NCBI GenBank assembly: GCA_945859915.1
Contig: CAMAPF010000316.1
Coordinates: forward strand, 334,884-398,883
From: Cuscuta epithymum
Taxonomy: Eukaryota > Streptophyta > Magnoliopsida > Solanales > Convolvulaceae
Reading direction: 5' to 3'
DNA: 64,000 nucleotides
In this document: positions 21,871 to 32,879 of the stretch, piece after piece
How the letters are laid out: each line of letters starts with the position of its first letter
Position numbering within the stretch: the first letter of the stretch is position 1
Position numbers and translations under genes: made by a program
The notes under the pieces: generated by a model
The model's input: the letters and a program-made list of their open reading frames with translations, nothing else
The model's database searches: none
Told to the model about the DNA's origin: nothing

Positions 21871-23895
21871 TTTTTTCCCGGTTCAATCCACACAGGGTGG
21901 GGAAGGGTGCCGGGGAACACCCACCTAATTTATTAAAATAAAAGTTTGAGTACAAGAAAGTTGAGGTTACATTTGATGAAATTGAAAGAACAAGACAAAT
22001 CAGACAAACAAGAAATAAAGAAAAACATCAGCAGTTGAATTTTTTTGACGGGATCCCCAGTGAACCAGCAATTGATCTGTTATATTTGTTGTGAAACCTG
22101 ATGGTGTTCTTGAGATAGGGCCTGTATGTTGTTTCCTCTGGACGAGATAACTTGAATCGTTGTAGAGCTGCCGCTAGTTTTTACGGTGAGTCAAACCTCT
22201 CGTCAACTGGGTAGAGAAAGTAGTCTGTTTCGTTCTGAGGTTATTTTGAGTGCCTTCAAGTGATCGATCATGGGATGAGAAGTGTATCCCGCCTCGTAGT
22301 ATTGTTGAACTTCTTCTGTGGCTTCGTTTAGTGGGATTTTTTAGATTGAGTTTTTGCTTCTTTTTCTGTTTACTTGTGTAAATCCTTCGAGATGTTCCTC
22401 ATTGGTATTTCCTTCATCGATATTATCTATATGACCTGAAAAAGAAATAGTTAGTGTTCCGGTGTCCTCGGAGATAGTTTCATCACTGGACATATTTCTG
22501 ACAGGTGTAGTAACTACACTACTTAGCGTAGAATCAGAGAGGATCTCATCATTTCCAAGGGAGGTCTCAAAGGTATCCTTCCCAGCCTCATAGGTATCCA
22601 ACTGGTGAAATTCCTCAGTTACCGCCTCGTGTAAGGTAGCCCTCGGGTTTTCATCACAATCATTGGGCTTCTACAGTTTTGGCATAACTAGTAGCTTCAG
22701 CAGCACGGACTTCAGAACTGCATGTGCCATAAATCTGGCAGTATCAGCTATTGTAGCGACTGTAACATCATAAGTTAAATTGTTAATCACAGGGGCACAT
22801 ATAAGTCCAACATCACGTATATAGGTTGATTCAGCATGGGTGCTTATCAGGTCATTGGCATGGTAGTCAAATGCAGCCAAAGCTTCAACTGTTTGGCCTA
22901 AAGCCTCAGCATCATTGGGTTTGTAAACCTGGCTATCAACTAAAGTGTTAGTAGAAAATAAAGGTGTTAAAACCTGTGCATCAACATGTGGCTCATGAAC
23001 CACTGAGGCAAAAATATCAACAGAGGAAATAACATTAGTTTCAAGAACATTAGTGTCATCAACAGAGGTAACAACATCAGCAACCACATACGAACACATG
23101 TTACACACCGTTGTATCAAGAACAAAAGAAACATCAACTGGTGTAATATTCTGGGTAAGGAGACCAAAACCTCAGCTGGTTTATGCATCATTTGTTTTGG
23201 GTCCCTATTGAGATCATTTCAGGGGCAGTTTAATTTACTGTGGCCAAAACGAGAACAACAATTGCATAAAACCGGCAGATGTTCATACTAGACGGATTGG
23301 GAAAAGCCTTGGGTGCCATTTCCAATCCAGATTTTGGATGCAAGAGCTTTAGAAACATCAATTTCAATACAGATTCTGGCCATCGAAGGTCATGAAAAAT
23401 TGGCCGTTGGAGAATCAATGATAAGTCGTCTCCCCAAAAGACTAGCATTGTGGTACAGATCCCTAGCTTCATGGAGGTGAACCGGCAACCCTTCAAGGGC
23501 CACCCAAACAGGTGCCAGGGGGAGTCACAATCAACCGAGAAGGAAGGAGTCCATCTCGATAGGTCATCGCAGAACCATAAAAATCCCAAGAACGCTTAAT
23601 CCAAAATCGTTGAAAGTCGGAATAAGATTGAAGTTGAAAAGAAGCATATTTGGTCGGAGAAGACCGACAGAGTAGGGTTGTGAAAACCCTAGAACCGCCA
23701 TAGCCTTCCGAATCGCAGATAGGGGTGGGCGGCTTTTGGGAAAGGTTCCCACAAGAGAGAAACGATAATTAATTGATAGTACCTGAACATCAGAATCAAA
23801 GAAGCTGATTGCTGGATAACCTTTAAATCGACCGGATTTTGCATTGATGCTCTGAAAGTCAACGTCTGCGATTGTTAGAGGTTGGGATTGCATTC
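21871..23895 (-). pseudogene. LINE ORF1-type (DUF4283/zinc-knuckle) pseudogene with 3' tail
   Basis: On the minus strand from about 23893 the translation reads, across frameshifts, RFSLVGTFPKSRPPLSAIRK, then PYSVGLLRPNMLLFNF, DDLSRWTPSFSVDCDSP, a conserved Trp/Pro block, ICIEIDV-like and EHLPVLCNCCxxFGHS-like segments. This is the domain order of plant DUF4283 proteins (LINE ORF1 or gag-like) ending in a CCHC knuckle. A long acidic/Ser/Thr-rich tail follows (23108-22671 and 22601-22341, ending GFTQVNRKRSKN). The 3' end at about 21871-21945 (minus strand CACCCTGTGTGGATTGAACC then an A-run) looks like a LINE 3' terminus. No endonuclease or RT separates ORF1 from this tail, so it is either internally deleted or non-autonomous. 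Frameshifts and stops show it is dead. Confidence 0.65.
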
Positions 23896-24430
23896 AGTGG
23901 CTTGGGAAGTATATTAATATTAAAATATCATTATGTTATCCATCTGAAGAATACATAATTAATGTATAAAATATGGAGATTTTTTACTAATCTTAATTGA
24001 AAGTATTTTTTTATATAATTCATATGTGTGTATTATCACCCTCTTAATATATTGTTTAATTACTCCTTCAATCAGCTAATATATTTGAAAAGTATAAAAA
24101 AATTATTGTTAAAAAGATCAAAAAAAGTTAAACAGTTGAGACTTGATACTGCCTTTATTTTTATTTAGATTGAAAAAAAAAATCATTGTTAAAAAGATCA
24201 CACATGCGAATATATTAAATGTGATGAGTGTATAGAAATAATGTAGTTTATTACTTAATTGCACATTAGATATTTTAAATAAAATGATTTGTAATATTTA
24301 ATTTGGTGGCTGTAAATAGAACTACCAATAAACAAACTGTGTAGAGTCGTTATAAATTTATGATACTATTTTAGTGTCTTATTATGAAGGGTCAAAATAT
24401 TTTTTAATGATGTACTTTTATTAATTAATA
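23896..24430. other. AT-rich spacer
   Basis: No gene seen. It contains two imperfect AATTATTGTTAAAAAGATCA repeats at about 24100 and 24180. Confidence 0.4.
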
Positions 24431-24687
24431 CTACCTCCGTTCTTAAATAAATGCAACATGTTGAATTTTACACTATTCACATGTTTTACTTTGACTAAGT
24501 TTTATTAATTAATGTATTAATATATTTTTATGAAAAAAATATTGTTAAATTTGTCTCAATGTAAATTTTCAAAATCTAATTTTTATAATTTTTTTTACTA
24601 ATACAAAATTATATATATTAATGGTCAAAGTTGTGTCTCGGAAAATGTAAAATGTTGACCGTTGCATTTATTTAAGAACGGATGAAG
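24431..24687. mobile_element. Stowaway MITE
   Basis: Ends CTACCTCCGTTCTTAAATAA and TTATTTAAGAACGGATGAAG, flanked by TA at 24429-24430 and 24688-24689. 257 bp, noncoding. Confidence 0.85.
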
Positions 24688-26532
24688 TAATTAATTGGTG
24701 GTTGTGAATAGCAAGATGAGGGGAGCGCTTACAAACACTTGTCCATTATCTCACCAGGTCAGCCCAATCAGTAGACCCAACAACCCAAAGCTTGAGAGTG
24801 CCCAATTGATCAAGTCTATTAAGAAAAGGAAGCTCAGTGATGTGGAAGTCCAGCAGAGCGGAGTCGAGGACGGTCTGCCTTGACGACCCAACCTCGACCC
24901 ATCTATATATAATTATTTTGTACATTGTTTATATTTTTAATATAAATAATTGTTTCCCTAATTCCTTAACATGACTAAAAACATATTCCATTCACAAGTA
25001 GCAAAGGACAACTCATCAAATAATTGGTCTCTGCACTAAAGCGTTAACATATAACATATAGAAAATATAGAGTAACCCAATACAGCGGCGGTGCCCAAAT
25101 GCAAACATAATAGTCGGTGCATGGTTCAGCTTTTCATTAAAGTGTTTTTCGATGATGTTTATTTAGATACAAAAATAAACATAATAATTAATACTTTCTC
25201 CTAATTTATAGAAGTGTTAGTTTTTTCTTTTTGTTTTTTATAGAAGTGTTATTACCGTAACATATAACTTTAGTAATTAGTAATTCAGATTTAGGAAGTA
25301 TTTGTGATTGTTTCTACTTTAAAAAAGTGATTTTTTATTGTGAATTTGGATAAAATGTTTAATAGAAAAAGTTGGTAGTGCTTCAGAAAAAAATGCTTCT
25401 GAAAAAGTAAGAGTTGATAGTGTTTGATAAAGTAGGTGCTTTTTGTGTAATGGAAAAAGTGAAAAGCGGTTTAAAGCACCCTTCAACCTGTTTTCAGCTT
25501 TTAGTTTTTAATTGCTTAATTTAAGTAGAAACTGTCATTTGAAAACATCAATTTCAACTTTTTTAAGGTAAAAGCTGAAAACATTTTTTTTAATTTTATG
25601 CAAACACTCCCTTAACAATCTAAAATTTACAATTAGTTATACACCGGGTATATAGATTTTCGATTTGAGAATTAAGAAAGCCATATAAAATATAAATTTA
25701 ACATGGATACCACTCTAGTAGAAGGTTTAAGATATATAAAGAGACAAAAGAGTATATTAGTTATCAAAAATAATTACATTTCTTATCAGATTTTATGTAC
25801 AAAATTTCTAATAATACTTCTCGACATGCTATTTCAATTTTTCAAGAATTGGTGATCAATTTTTAAGTATTTGCCTTGTTTGCTGTATAGAAAGATATGC
25901 ACTTGAAACCGTCACAAATGAAACTATAATAAATTTCTTTCAAAAGATCCAAACTCGAAGAAAGTAGTCATGATTTATTTTTGTGTTTTTACTATTGTAA
26001 ACACTTTATTTAGTTTGGAAATTCTCATGTATGTACTTTATTAAAAATTTCTGGTATTCAGATATATTTTATTAGGTATTTTATAGTCTGCCCCCAATAG
26101 TTCGGATTCCTAGATCCGCCAGTGAACATATTCATTCTCATATAGCTCAAACTAAAAATCACTGCCGAAATTATGAAAATAGAAAAACCTTCTGGACGAT
26201 CCATTAGATAGATCTATGAAGATGATGCTTAATTAATTTATTTGTAAAGTTTATAGTGAAAAGCAAGCTAGCTCAGATCAATTCGAATGTGTTCACGGTA
26301 TATAATTCATGATAGCTCTTTATAGTTGGAGACAAAACTAGATCAGACTATAAGAGGAAATAATAACTCACAAGAATAATTTCTCCTTTCAAAAAAAAAA
26401 ACTCACAAGATTAATACGAAGTATATAACTGAGAAATTTGCATAAATAGGAGTGAAGTATATATAGCACATTTCTTCAAATAGAAATGTCATTAATAAAA
26501 TATATAGGCTTGAATCTCCGATCTTATCACTA
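24688..26532. other. Spacer with a dispersed repeat relic
   Basis: About 24700-24885 is a GC-richer fragment with a 62-codon frame (ends VEVQQSGVEDGLP) and no recognised family. About 25370-25610 repeats words from 11070-11330 (AAAAGTTGGTAGTG, TAGGTGCTTTTTGTGTAATGG). The remainder is AT-rich and without genes. Confidence 0.4.
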
Positions 26533-26535
26533 TTA

Positions 26536-26841
26536 GAGCATCTCCAATGCCACAATGTGCACGGTGCACATGTGGCATGAGAGATATAGACACAAAATAT
26601 TAATTTTATGGCATTTCTCTCTCCTCTTCTCCACGGTCTTATGTGTTTTTAGTAAGTTTTTCTCTGCAATGTCAGCCACAATGTCTACATCTAGACATTG
26701 TGTTTGACATTGTAAAGAAAAACTTACCAAAATGATGCAAGATCCTTCAAATAAGGAGAGAGATATTCTATGTATTGTTTTTTAATTGGTTATTTCTCAT
26801 GCCACGTATGCACCGTTAACGTTTTAGAATTGAAGATGCTC
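26536..26841. mobile_element. Tourist-type (PIF/Harbinger) MITE
   Basis: Inverted ends GAGCATCTCCAATG and ATTGAAGATGCTC flanked by TTA at 26533-26535 and 26842-26844. The 306-bp interior is noncoding and contains further mirrored segments (CATGTGGCATGAGAGA versus TTTCTCATGCCACG). A 3-bp TTA duplication is the Harbinger signature. Confidence 0.85.
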
Positions 26842-26844
26842 TTA

Positions 26845-28376
26845 GACTTGAACAACGGTCTACATATGTTCAGTAATATACGGATTTGGTCTTCAATAAT
26901 ATTAATCTTTTATCTAATTGGAGATACTAGATCCAAAATAATAGCTCGGCCCACATGCATTTGAACTATAAATGAGGGGATGATCAATGTTTAATCCTAT
27001 ATCATTTTCTCAGTCCACCTTTCACTTTTCTCTACAAATATATGCATATGGAATAACAATATTGTATTAGTCGTTATATTTTTCTTCTCAGAATATGACA
27101 TATCACTCTTGTTTTGAGCAGTTTTACTATTTTATTTAGACTAAATATATACTCCGTATCATATTTTGAAATAAAATACATTTAATCATATTTTAAAACT
27201 TTATATACCATATTTTATCCAATTCCTTAGTTATACTACGACACTACGTATAATATTTCTAAAACGTGATGCATTAATAAGACGGAGGAGGCCATAGTAA
27301 GAATTCAGTCCGGTAAATTAAAATTGAAACCAATGGAAATAGAGAGGCTTGTGCTTTAAAAACAGCTGGCCTGGTTTGGACCACATGGCAGAAAAGTAAC
27401 CAAATACCACTCCATGCTAACTGAATTAATTATATTTGTCAATGAATGGTACAAGTTTAATACGGAGTAACTTTTTAACTTAATTACTATTGCTTCAACT
27501 TAATTGTACCAAGTGTGGTATTCACTTGTAATTTCAAGTAACTTTTCAGAATTCCTTGAACACTACTTTGCTTTCAAGCGCCATGTAATTAATCATATAA
27601 AGACGTTCTAGATGCAATATATCTACACCCCTTCCAATGTAATTAATCATATAAAGACGTTCTAGATGCAATATATCTACACCCTCTACATTACCCTTAT
27701 AAGTTATAACTTTGGAAAAAGTTATTTGTACACTTTTTTTGTACACACCCTAGTTGTTTGTGTACACACGCAGCTCGTTCAAAAGCTGCTTGTGCACACA
27801 GGCAACTAGGCGTGTGTACACGAAAAATGTACAAACATTGTGTACAAGTAGCAGGCTCCTATGACTTTTACTTCCTGCATATCTAGGCACATTGCTCTCC
27901 AAACAATCTAAAATCCAACTATCATTTGTATAAAATAAAGCACACATATATAACATAAAGTCTCCAATTTAGAGCTCTAGAAACATTTGTGACAATTTAA
28001 ATCAACAATTTGGCTTAGTAAGCTTAAATCTTCTTACCTAGGCTAGGATAGAGCATTGATAAAATATAATCAAGAAATAGAAATCAAGCACGAAGAGCAT
28101 GCATAAAATTAAAAAAAGGAAAACTAAATCTTTGCCACAATTAACTTGTGGTTAGAATGAGAAGAATCGTATCATCTAGCTCTTAAGGTATGCATGCAAG
28201 TTACGATTGGAGCGCTATATATACTGTTTCCCTTTAAAGTGGTTTGAAATTCTACACCGTGTCTCTGAGAACCTCCTGAACCAAGGAGACAGTTATATAA
28301 AAGGAATTGTGGTTCATATCTAGACATAACAAACCATGGTGCATGTATTATGTATATAATCACATACAGATATCTA
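26845..28376. other. AT-rich spacer with a 54-bp tandem duplication
   Basis: No gene seen. 27583-27636 is repeated almost perfectly at 27637-27690 (unit begins ATGTAATTAATCATATAAAG). About 27730-27850 has a run of GTGTACA words. Short open frames here lack motifs. Confidence 0.5.
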
Positions 28377-28386
28377 TAGTCTTATA

Positions 28387-28788
28387 GAGGACTTTTCATG
28401 TCCAGCCGGCCTGACGGGAACCGCCGTCCGGCCGAGGGCATTTCGGGCACTTCCCGGTGGAATGTTTTGATGAAATTTTTTGAGCATGTTCTTCATGAAC
28501 TCTAGTTTATCCATACCAAATTTCAGATAAAAATTCAATCGGGAAGGCACTCAAATAATTTCTTGAAGTTAACTGGGCAGTTCATACATATAAACTGCCC
28601 AGTTAACTTTACAAAATTATTTGAATGCCTTCCCGATCGAATTTTGAGCTGAAATTTGGTATGGATAAACTAGACTTCATGAAGAACATGCTCACAAAAT
28701 TTCATTAAAAAATTCCACCGGGAAGTGCCCGAAATGCCCTCGGCCGGACGGCGCATCCCGTCAGGCCGGCTGGACAAGAACGGCACTC
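28387..28788. mobile_element. Palindromic Mutator-like foldback element, 10-bp target duplication
   Basis: The whole 402 bp is one long imperfect palindrome with its centre near 28585. TAGTCTTATA at 28377-28386 is repeated at 28789-28798. The outer ends read GAGGACTTTTCATGTCCAGC and GCTGGACAAGAACGGCACTC. The inner core contains GAGCATGTTCTTCATGAA, GTTTATCCATACCAAATTTC and ATCGGGAAGGCA, shared with elements at 45285, 45800, 47355 and 53003. It is noncoding. The duplication length points to Mutator-like transposition. Confidence 0.85.
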
Positions 28789-28805
28789 TAGTCTTATATA
28801 TTGTA

Positions 28806-29035
28806 CTCTCCGTTCTTTAATTAAAGTCCTAGTTTGACTTCAAACATATTAAATAAATAAATTTACTGAAAAGTAAATTCTATTATAGAATACAATGTCT
28901 TGACACTGTTTAACACTATTTTTACACTATTTTGTATTGTCTTGATATATACTCCGTATTTGTTTACCAGAAGTATGACTTTATTTAAAGACATCCAGAA
29001 AAGAAAAGTAAGACTATAATTCAGGGACAAGGGAG
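28806..29035. mobile_element. Stowaway-like MITE, decayed ends
   Basis: CTCTCCGTTCTTTAATTAAA after TA (28804-28805) and a degenerate right end GGGACAAGGGAG before TA (29036-29037). Interior words such as GACACTGTTTAACACTATTT match the Stowaway elements at 32505 and 44836. Confidence 0.6.
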
Positions 29036-29545
29036 TAATAATGTTTTATGACACGTCACCACTATCATACATGATTGCGAGTATTCATCATAGATATCAA
29101 GCTGCTGAGAGTTCACATGAGCCCAGCAGATAATTCGTGGGCCCACCCTCAGGTACCACACCCACCCTATACTACTAGGTCATGCCAAAGAATTGAAGGT
29201 GACCCATGCCATGCCATTTTCAATACTGTGTTATTGATCAAGGGAAGAATATATAAATTCAAAACTCGTACAACTTACCTAACTTAATTAAGAACATCAC
29301 ACTACGAGGGATAGATTAAGGTCAACAATTAGAGATGGGGGAATCGAAGTATAAAACATTGTTTTCTTTCAATTTTTTGGAGTGTACCGAAAAGAAAAAG
29401 AAAAAGAAGATGAAACTTATGAACCAAACCTGCATTATAGTTACCTTTCTGGTACCTACATTTCAGTTTATTATTATGAGAATATACTATGTATATAATA
29501 GCTCAGCTTTATTCATTGTTAGCTTCCATCCGCACCTCATCACTG

Positions 29546-29555
29546 CTATATACAT
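29546..29555 (+). promoter_or_regulatory. TATA-like core promoter of NGATHA gene B
   Basis: CTATATACAT lies in a conserved context (TTAGCTTCCATCCGCACCTC upstream, TTAGGC downstream) at the same distance from the start codon as in gene A. Confidence 0.55.
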
Positions 29556-29685
29556 TTAGGCTTGATTACCTTTCTCAGATCCCAATTGTTCGAAAACCAG
29601 AAAAATTTCCAACTCTCTCTTTGTGCTCTAAACCCTAGCTGTGGAAAATTATATTTGTGCACCTTTTATTTGTAGATCTAGCAGC

Positions 29686-29697
29686 ATGCTATACTAG
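29686..29697 (+). CDS. Minimal upstream ORF in the leader of NGATHA gene B (3 codons plus stop)
   Basis: ATG CTA TAC TAG occupies the position of the 12-codon upstream ORF 2 of gene A. The other upstream ORF of gene A is absent here because its ATG is GTG at 29641. A further ATGATCACTTAA lies near 29718. Confidence 0.3.
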   Translation: MLY

Positions 29698-29798
29698 ATT
29701 GATTGGCCAGGCAAGTGATGATCACTTAATTTAGTTTCATCTTCAATTCTTCAATTTCTTCTTCTCGAACGAGCTAAGATCAAGCTAGCTACATAGGT

Positions 29799-31022
29799 AT
29801 GCATCCATTTTCTCGACCTTCGTCTTCTTTTTCCTATGGCGGGGTTTTGTTAGGAGGTCGAGGAGGAGGAGATAGGGAAGAGGTAATTATGAAGATGGTT
29901 ATTGATTCTTGGACTCATGATGATGCTAGTGAAGTCGATGACACCGCGGCTGTGGCGGGTAGTTGTGGCGGGGGCGGGGTGGCGATGGAGAAGGAACATA
30001 TGTTTGATAAGGTGGTGACGCCGAGCGATGTGGGGAAGCTGAACCGGCTGGTGATTCCCAAGCAGCACGCCGAGAAGTATTTTCCGCTAGACTCCTCCAA
30101 CAACGAGAAAGGGCTTCTGCTCAACTTCGAGGACCGGAACGGCAAGCCATGGCGGTTCCGGTACTCTTATTGGAACAGCAGCCAAAGCTATGTGATGACG
30201 AAAGGCTGGAGCCGGTTCGTCAAGGAAAAGAAGCTCGACGCGGGTGACGTCGTTTCTTTCCTGCGCGGCGCCTCCGAGTCTGCGAAAGACCGGCTTTTCA
30301 TCGACTGGAGGCGCCGCCCGGATTCCCAATACTCCTCCAACAACCTTCATCATCACCGCCACCATCATCTCGCCTCAATTGTCTCCTTCCCACACCACCT
30401 ATCCCCCCTCCAACGCTCCGCCATTCATCATCAACACCACTACCCCGCTGCAGCGGGGGCAGCGGCAGCTTGGAACCCTGGTGCTTTGTTCTCCCCGCTG
30501 CAGCCGTCTTACGGGTACAGGAATTACGGATTCCGCGGGAACAGCACCACCGCCCATGATTCTGTGATATTAAACGGCGTCAGCGGTCCTAGAGGCGGTG
30601 CTGTGGTGGTGAATGGAAACCCTTGCTCGGGAATATCATCATCAGGGATTTATTTTAGGCCAATAATCACCGCCGCGAGCCAGCAAGAAATGATGCAAAA
30701 GATAGGAGGTTGTGGTGGTGGTGGGGTGGTGTTTGAGTCGGTGCCGGTGGTCCAAGGAAAGGCGGCAGCAAAGCGGCTGAGGCTGTTCGGGGTGAACATG
30801 GACTGCCCTATTTCGGACGATTCTTCCTTCGCCGCCACTTCCCCCAATTCCAACACCACATCAACAACCACAATTCCGGCCACTTCCCTTCAATTATGGC
30901 CTTGCGGAGGCAGCTACGACGGCGATGACAATCAAGAACTGCAACCTGTTGGTAATAATAAGCCCCACAAGTCGCCGTCCTCGGCCTCCATGTCCCTAGA
31001 TTTGGATATCTCATCGACCTGA
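29799..31022 (+). CDS. NGA: NGATHA-type B3 transcription factor, copy B (407 aa)
   Basis: Paralogue of the gene at 8542-9786, same strand, about 21 kb downstream. The B3 domain spans about residues 67-174 (VVTPSDVGKLNRLVIPKQHA, SYWNSSQSYVMTKGWSRF, RLFIDWRRR) and differs from copy A at one residue: Leu155 replaces Gln163 in the VVSFQRG segment, near the end of the domain. RLFGV at 328-332 (KRLRLFGVNMDC) and the TSLQLW and SLDLD tail motifs are kept. Differences concentrate in the N-terminal region (the Gln-rich QQQQ is lost), the His-rich linker and the C-terminus, where the stop is shifted and adds SST. The reading frame is intact, so the gene is probably functional. Role as for copy A, by homology. 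Confidence 0.95.
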   Translation: MHPFSRPSSSFSYGGVLLGGRGGGDREEVIMKMVIDSWTHDDASEVDDTAAVAGSCGGGGVAMEKEHMFDKVVTPSDVGKLNRLVIPKQHAEKYFPLDSSNNEKGLLLNFEDRNGKPWRFRYSYWNSSQSYVMTKGWSRFVKEKKLDAGDVVSFLRGASESAKDRLFIDWRRRPDSQYSSNNLHHHRHHHLASIVSFPHHLSPLQRSAIHHQHHYPAAAGAAAAWNPGALFSPLQPSYGYRNYGFRGNSTTAHDSVILNGVSGPRGGAVVVNGNPCSGISSSGIYFRPIITAASQQEMMQKIGGCGGGGVVFESVPVVQGKAAAKRLRLFGVNMDCPISDDSSFAATSPNSNTTSTTTIPATSLQLWPCGGSYDGDDNQELQPVGNNKPHKSPSSASMSLDLDISST

Positions 31023-31403
31023 TGATAATTATAATTGTCACATTTCCCTTATTATTACAATTAATATTATAATTATTACATTTATATACGGAGTAAATTC
31101 ATGTGTAAATGGAAGCCCTTTACATTACTCCGTATTATAATTAATTTATAATTATATATTTCCACTCAATATACAGTAAAGTTTTGTTTAATTTCATCAC
31201 TTCGTATTAATTATAATATGTATATTATGTCAATTTTCCATTTTTTCTTCTATGTCTTGTTGGACTGAATTTTTATTATTTATACTACATATTTGATTCA
31301 TGTTACATGCATATCATCCATATATCCATTTCTTGAATTACATGCATGGCCGACGGGACTGCTATTTAAATTGTCCATTTCAATTTTGATTAATTAATAG
31401 GCA
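31023..31403. other. 3' flank of NGATHA gene B
   Basis: AT-rich, with TACGGAGTA and ACTCCGTATTATAATT words. The first about 60 bp align with the 3' flank of gene A. No ORF. Confidence 0.4.
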
Positions 31404-31688
31404 TTAGGTACAAAAAAAAGTACTTGTGGTTGTGATTGTGCGCATTTTGGGGCATAAGGTTCATTTTTCATAAAATGAAGCATGTGCTTTCAATTTGAGA
31501 GTTTCCGCCTAATTCCATCAGAAAGAAGGCGATACGGATGTATAAAAAGTGACATGTCACCCTCTTTCTGACCGAGTTTAAACAGAAACCTCAAATTGGA
31601 AGCACATGTCCTACCTTGTAAAAAATTAAAGTTGCCTTTATGTGAAAATGCGCACAATCACGCGTATTTTTTTGTACTTGTCCCTAAT
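31404..31688. mobile_element. Palindromic inverted-repeat element (unclassified MITE)
   Basis: The left arm (TAGGTACAAAAAAAAGTACT, GATTGTGCGCATTTT, CATGTGCTTTCAATTTGAG) and right arm (CAAATTGGAAGCACATG, AAAATGCGCACAATCACG, GTACTTGTCCCTA) are inverted copies over about 110 bp each around a centre near 31550. The target duplication is unclear. Confidence 0.6.
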
Positions 31689-31953
31689 TAAAATAAAGAA
31701 GGATGTTTTTTAGGAATACGGGAAAACCTAACATGCAGTGCAAAAATACTATGGGAATTATTCTAGGGTTTCTAGGATAGCGGTATTCAGAAGACTCCTT
31801 TCCGAATGAATTGGGTTTGTGCAGGAATGACTAAAAAGGCTATATGATATGAGTTTTTTCCCGGAATAATGCTAATTAAATAAATAATTCCCAGAATACT
31901 GCTGGGTTAAGAATAATTCCCGAATTACTGTTGGGTTAACCATGGTTAAGCAA
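31689..31953. other. Spacer
   Basis: No gene seen. It contains repeated GGAATAATGCT, GAATACTGCTGGGTTAAG and GAATTACTGTTGGGTTAAC phrases just before the hairpin array, ending in the palindrome TTAACCATGGTTAA. Confidence 0.4.
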
Positions 31954-32059
31954 AGCCGCCACTCCAAGTGGCGGCTCTTCATCTATCTTTACAAAAGTCG
32001 CCAGTCCGAGTGGCGGCTCTTCTATAGTAATACAAAAGCCGTCACTTCGAGTGGCGGCT
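31954..32059. repeat. Array of three 23-nt hairpins, period 41-42 bp
   Basis: Three inverted repeats occupy 31954-31976, 31996-32018 and 32037-32059. Each has a 3' arm ending GTGGCGGCT and a 5' arm AGCCGCCAC, AGTCGCCAG or AGCCGTCAC, around a loop core TCCAAG, TCCGAG or TTCGAG. The spacers are similar (...TCTTCATCTATCTTTACAAA, ...TCTTCTATAGTAATACAAA). The 3' arm is invariant while the 5' arm varies. Function unknown. Confidence 0.8.
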
Positions 32060-32504
32060 CATTTATCCGTAGACATACCCCTTTCTTCCCAGACGACGAA
32101 CTAATCTGCCCTCCCCCTTCCCTCTGCAGCAATCGACGAACGGCAACATCACGAAACAAGTGGTCCGATTCCGGCCAGATCTCGTCCAAATGAAGCTCAA
32201 ATCAAAGGGAAAAGGCTCGTGGTGTACCCGAGGTCGTTTGTACTCCATTCCATTTTTGCATTTAAAACCCAATATCGTTCAGAATGGCACGTTTCGAATA
32301 CCGTGTTTTAGTACCAAAAAACAAACTCCCGTGTTTTTGCACGTCAGGCACAAAACTCTCGTATTTTTGTCATTCCCTAGTGAATTATATGTATATAAAT
32401 AAGGTAATTGCTATGGCCATAAAAAGCGAGGGCATTCTACCTATAATTCATTTTATTGATCTCAACCATTATTTCATCATTTATGTTTAAATTATTTAAT
32501 TGTA
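32060..32504. other. Spacer after the hairpin array
   Basis: No recognised gene. Short overlapping open frames (32063-32272, 32160-32402) have no motif. About 32275-32380 has repeated phrases (CGTTTCGAATACCGTGTTTT, CTCCCGTGTTTTTGCACG, CTCTCGTATTTTTGTC). Confidence 0.35.
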
Positions 32505-32743
32505 CTCCTTCCGTCCCCCAATTAAGTTCCTGGTTTGACTTCACACATATTAAGAAAATAAATTTTACTTTACTGTGGAGTGCACGGTTTAGCACTGTTT
32601 AAACATTGTTTGACACTGTTTGGAACTGTTTGTCACTGCTTTGATATAGATAATTTGTCAAATAAGAAAAATATTGAAGTGTGAACTTAATTTATGGACT
32701 GTCCAAAAAGTAAATTGAGAACTTAATTGGGGGACGGAGGAAG
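32505..32743. mobile_element. Stowaway MITE
   Basis: Nearly perfect ends CTCCTTCCGTCCCCCAATTA and TAATTGGGGGACGGAGGAAG, flanked by TA at 32503-32504 and 32744-32745. 239 bp, noncoding. Confidence 0.9.
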
Positions 32744-32879
32744 TAATATTCTAATGGATTCATATAAACAAAGTACTATCGTATGATACATATATTGAGG
32801 ACATGAGGTATTAGAGAATTTGCCTATAAATAAATGTTTCGGTCGGTGAATAACCAAAAAATCGCTGCATACATCTGAC

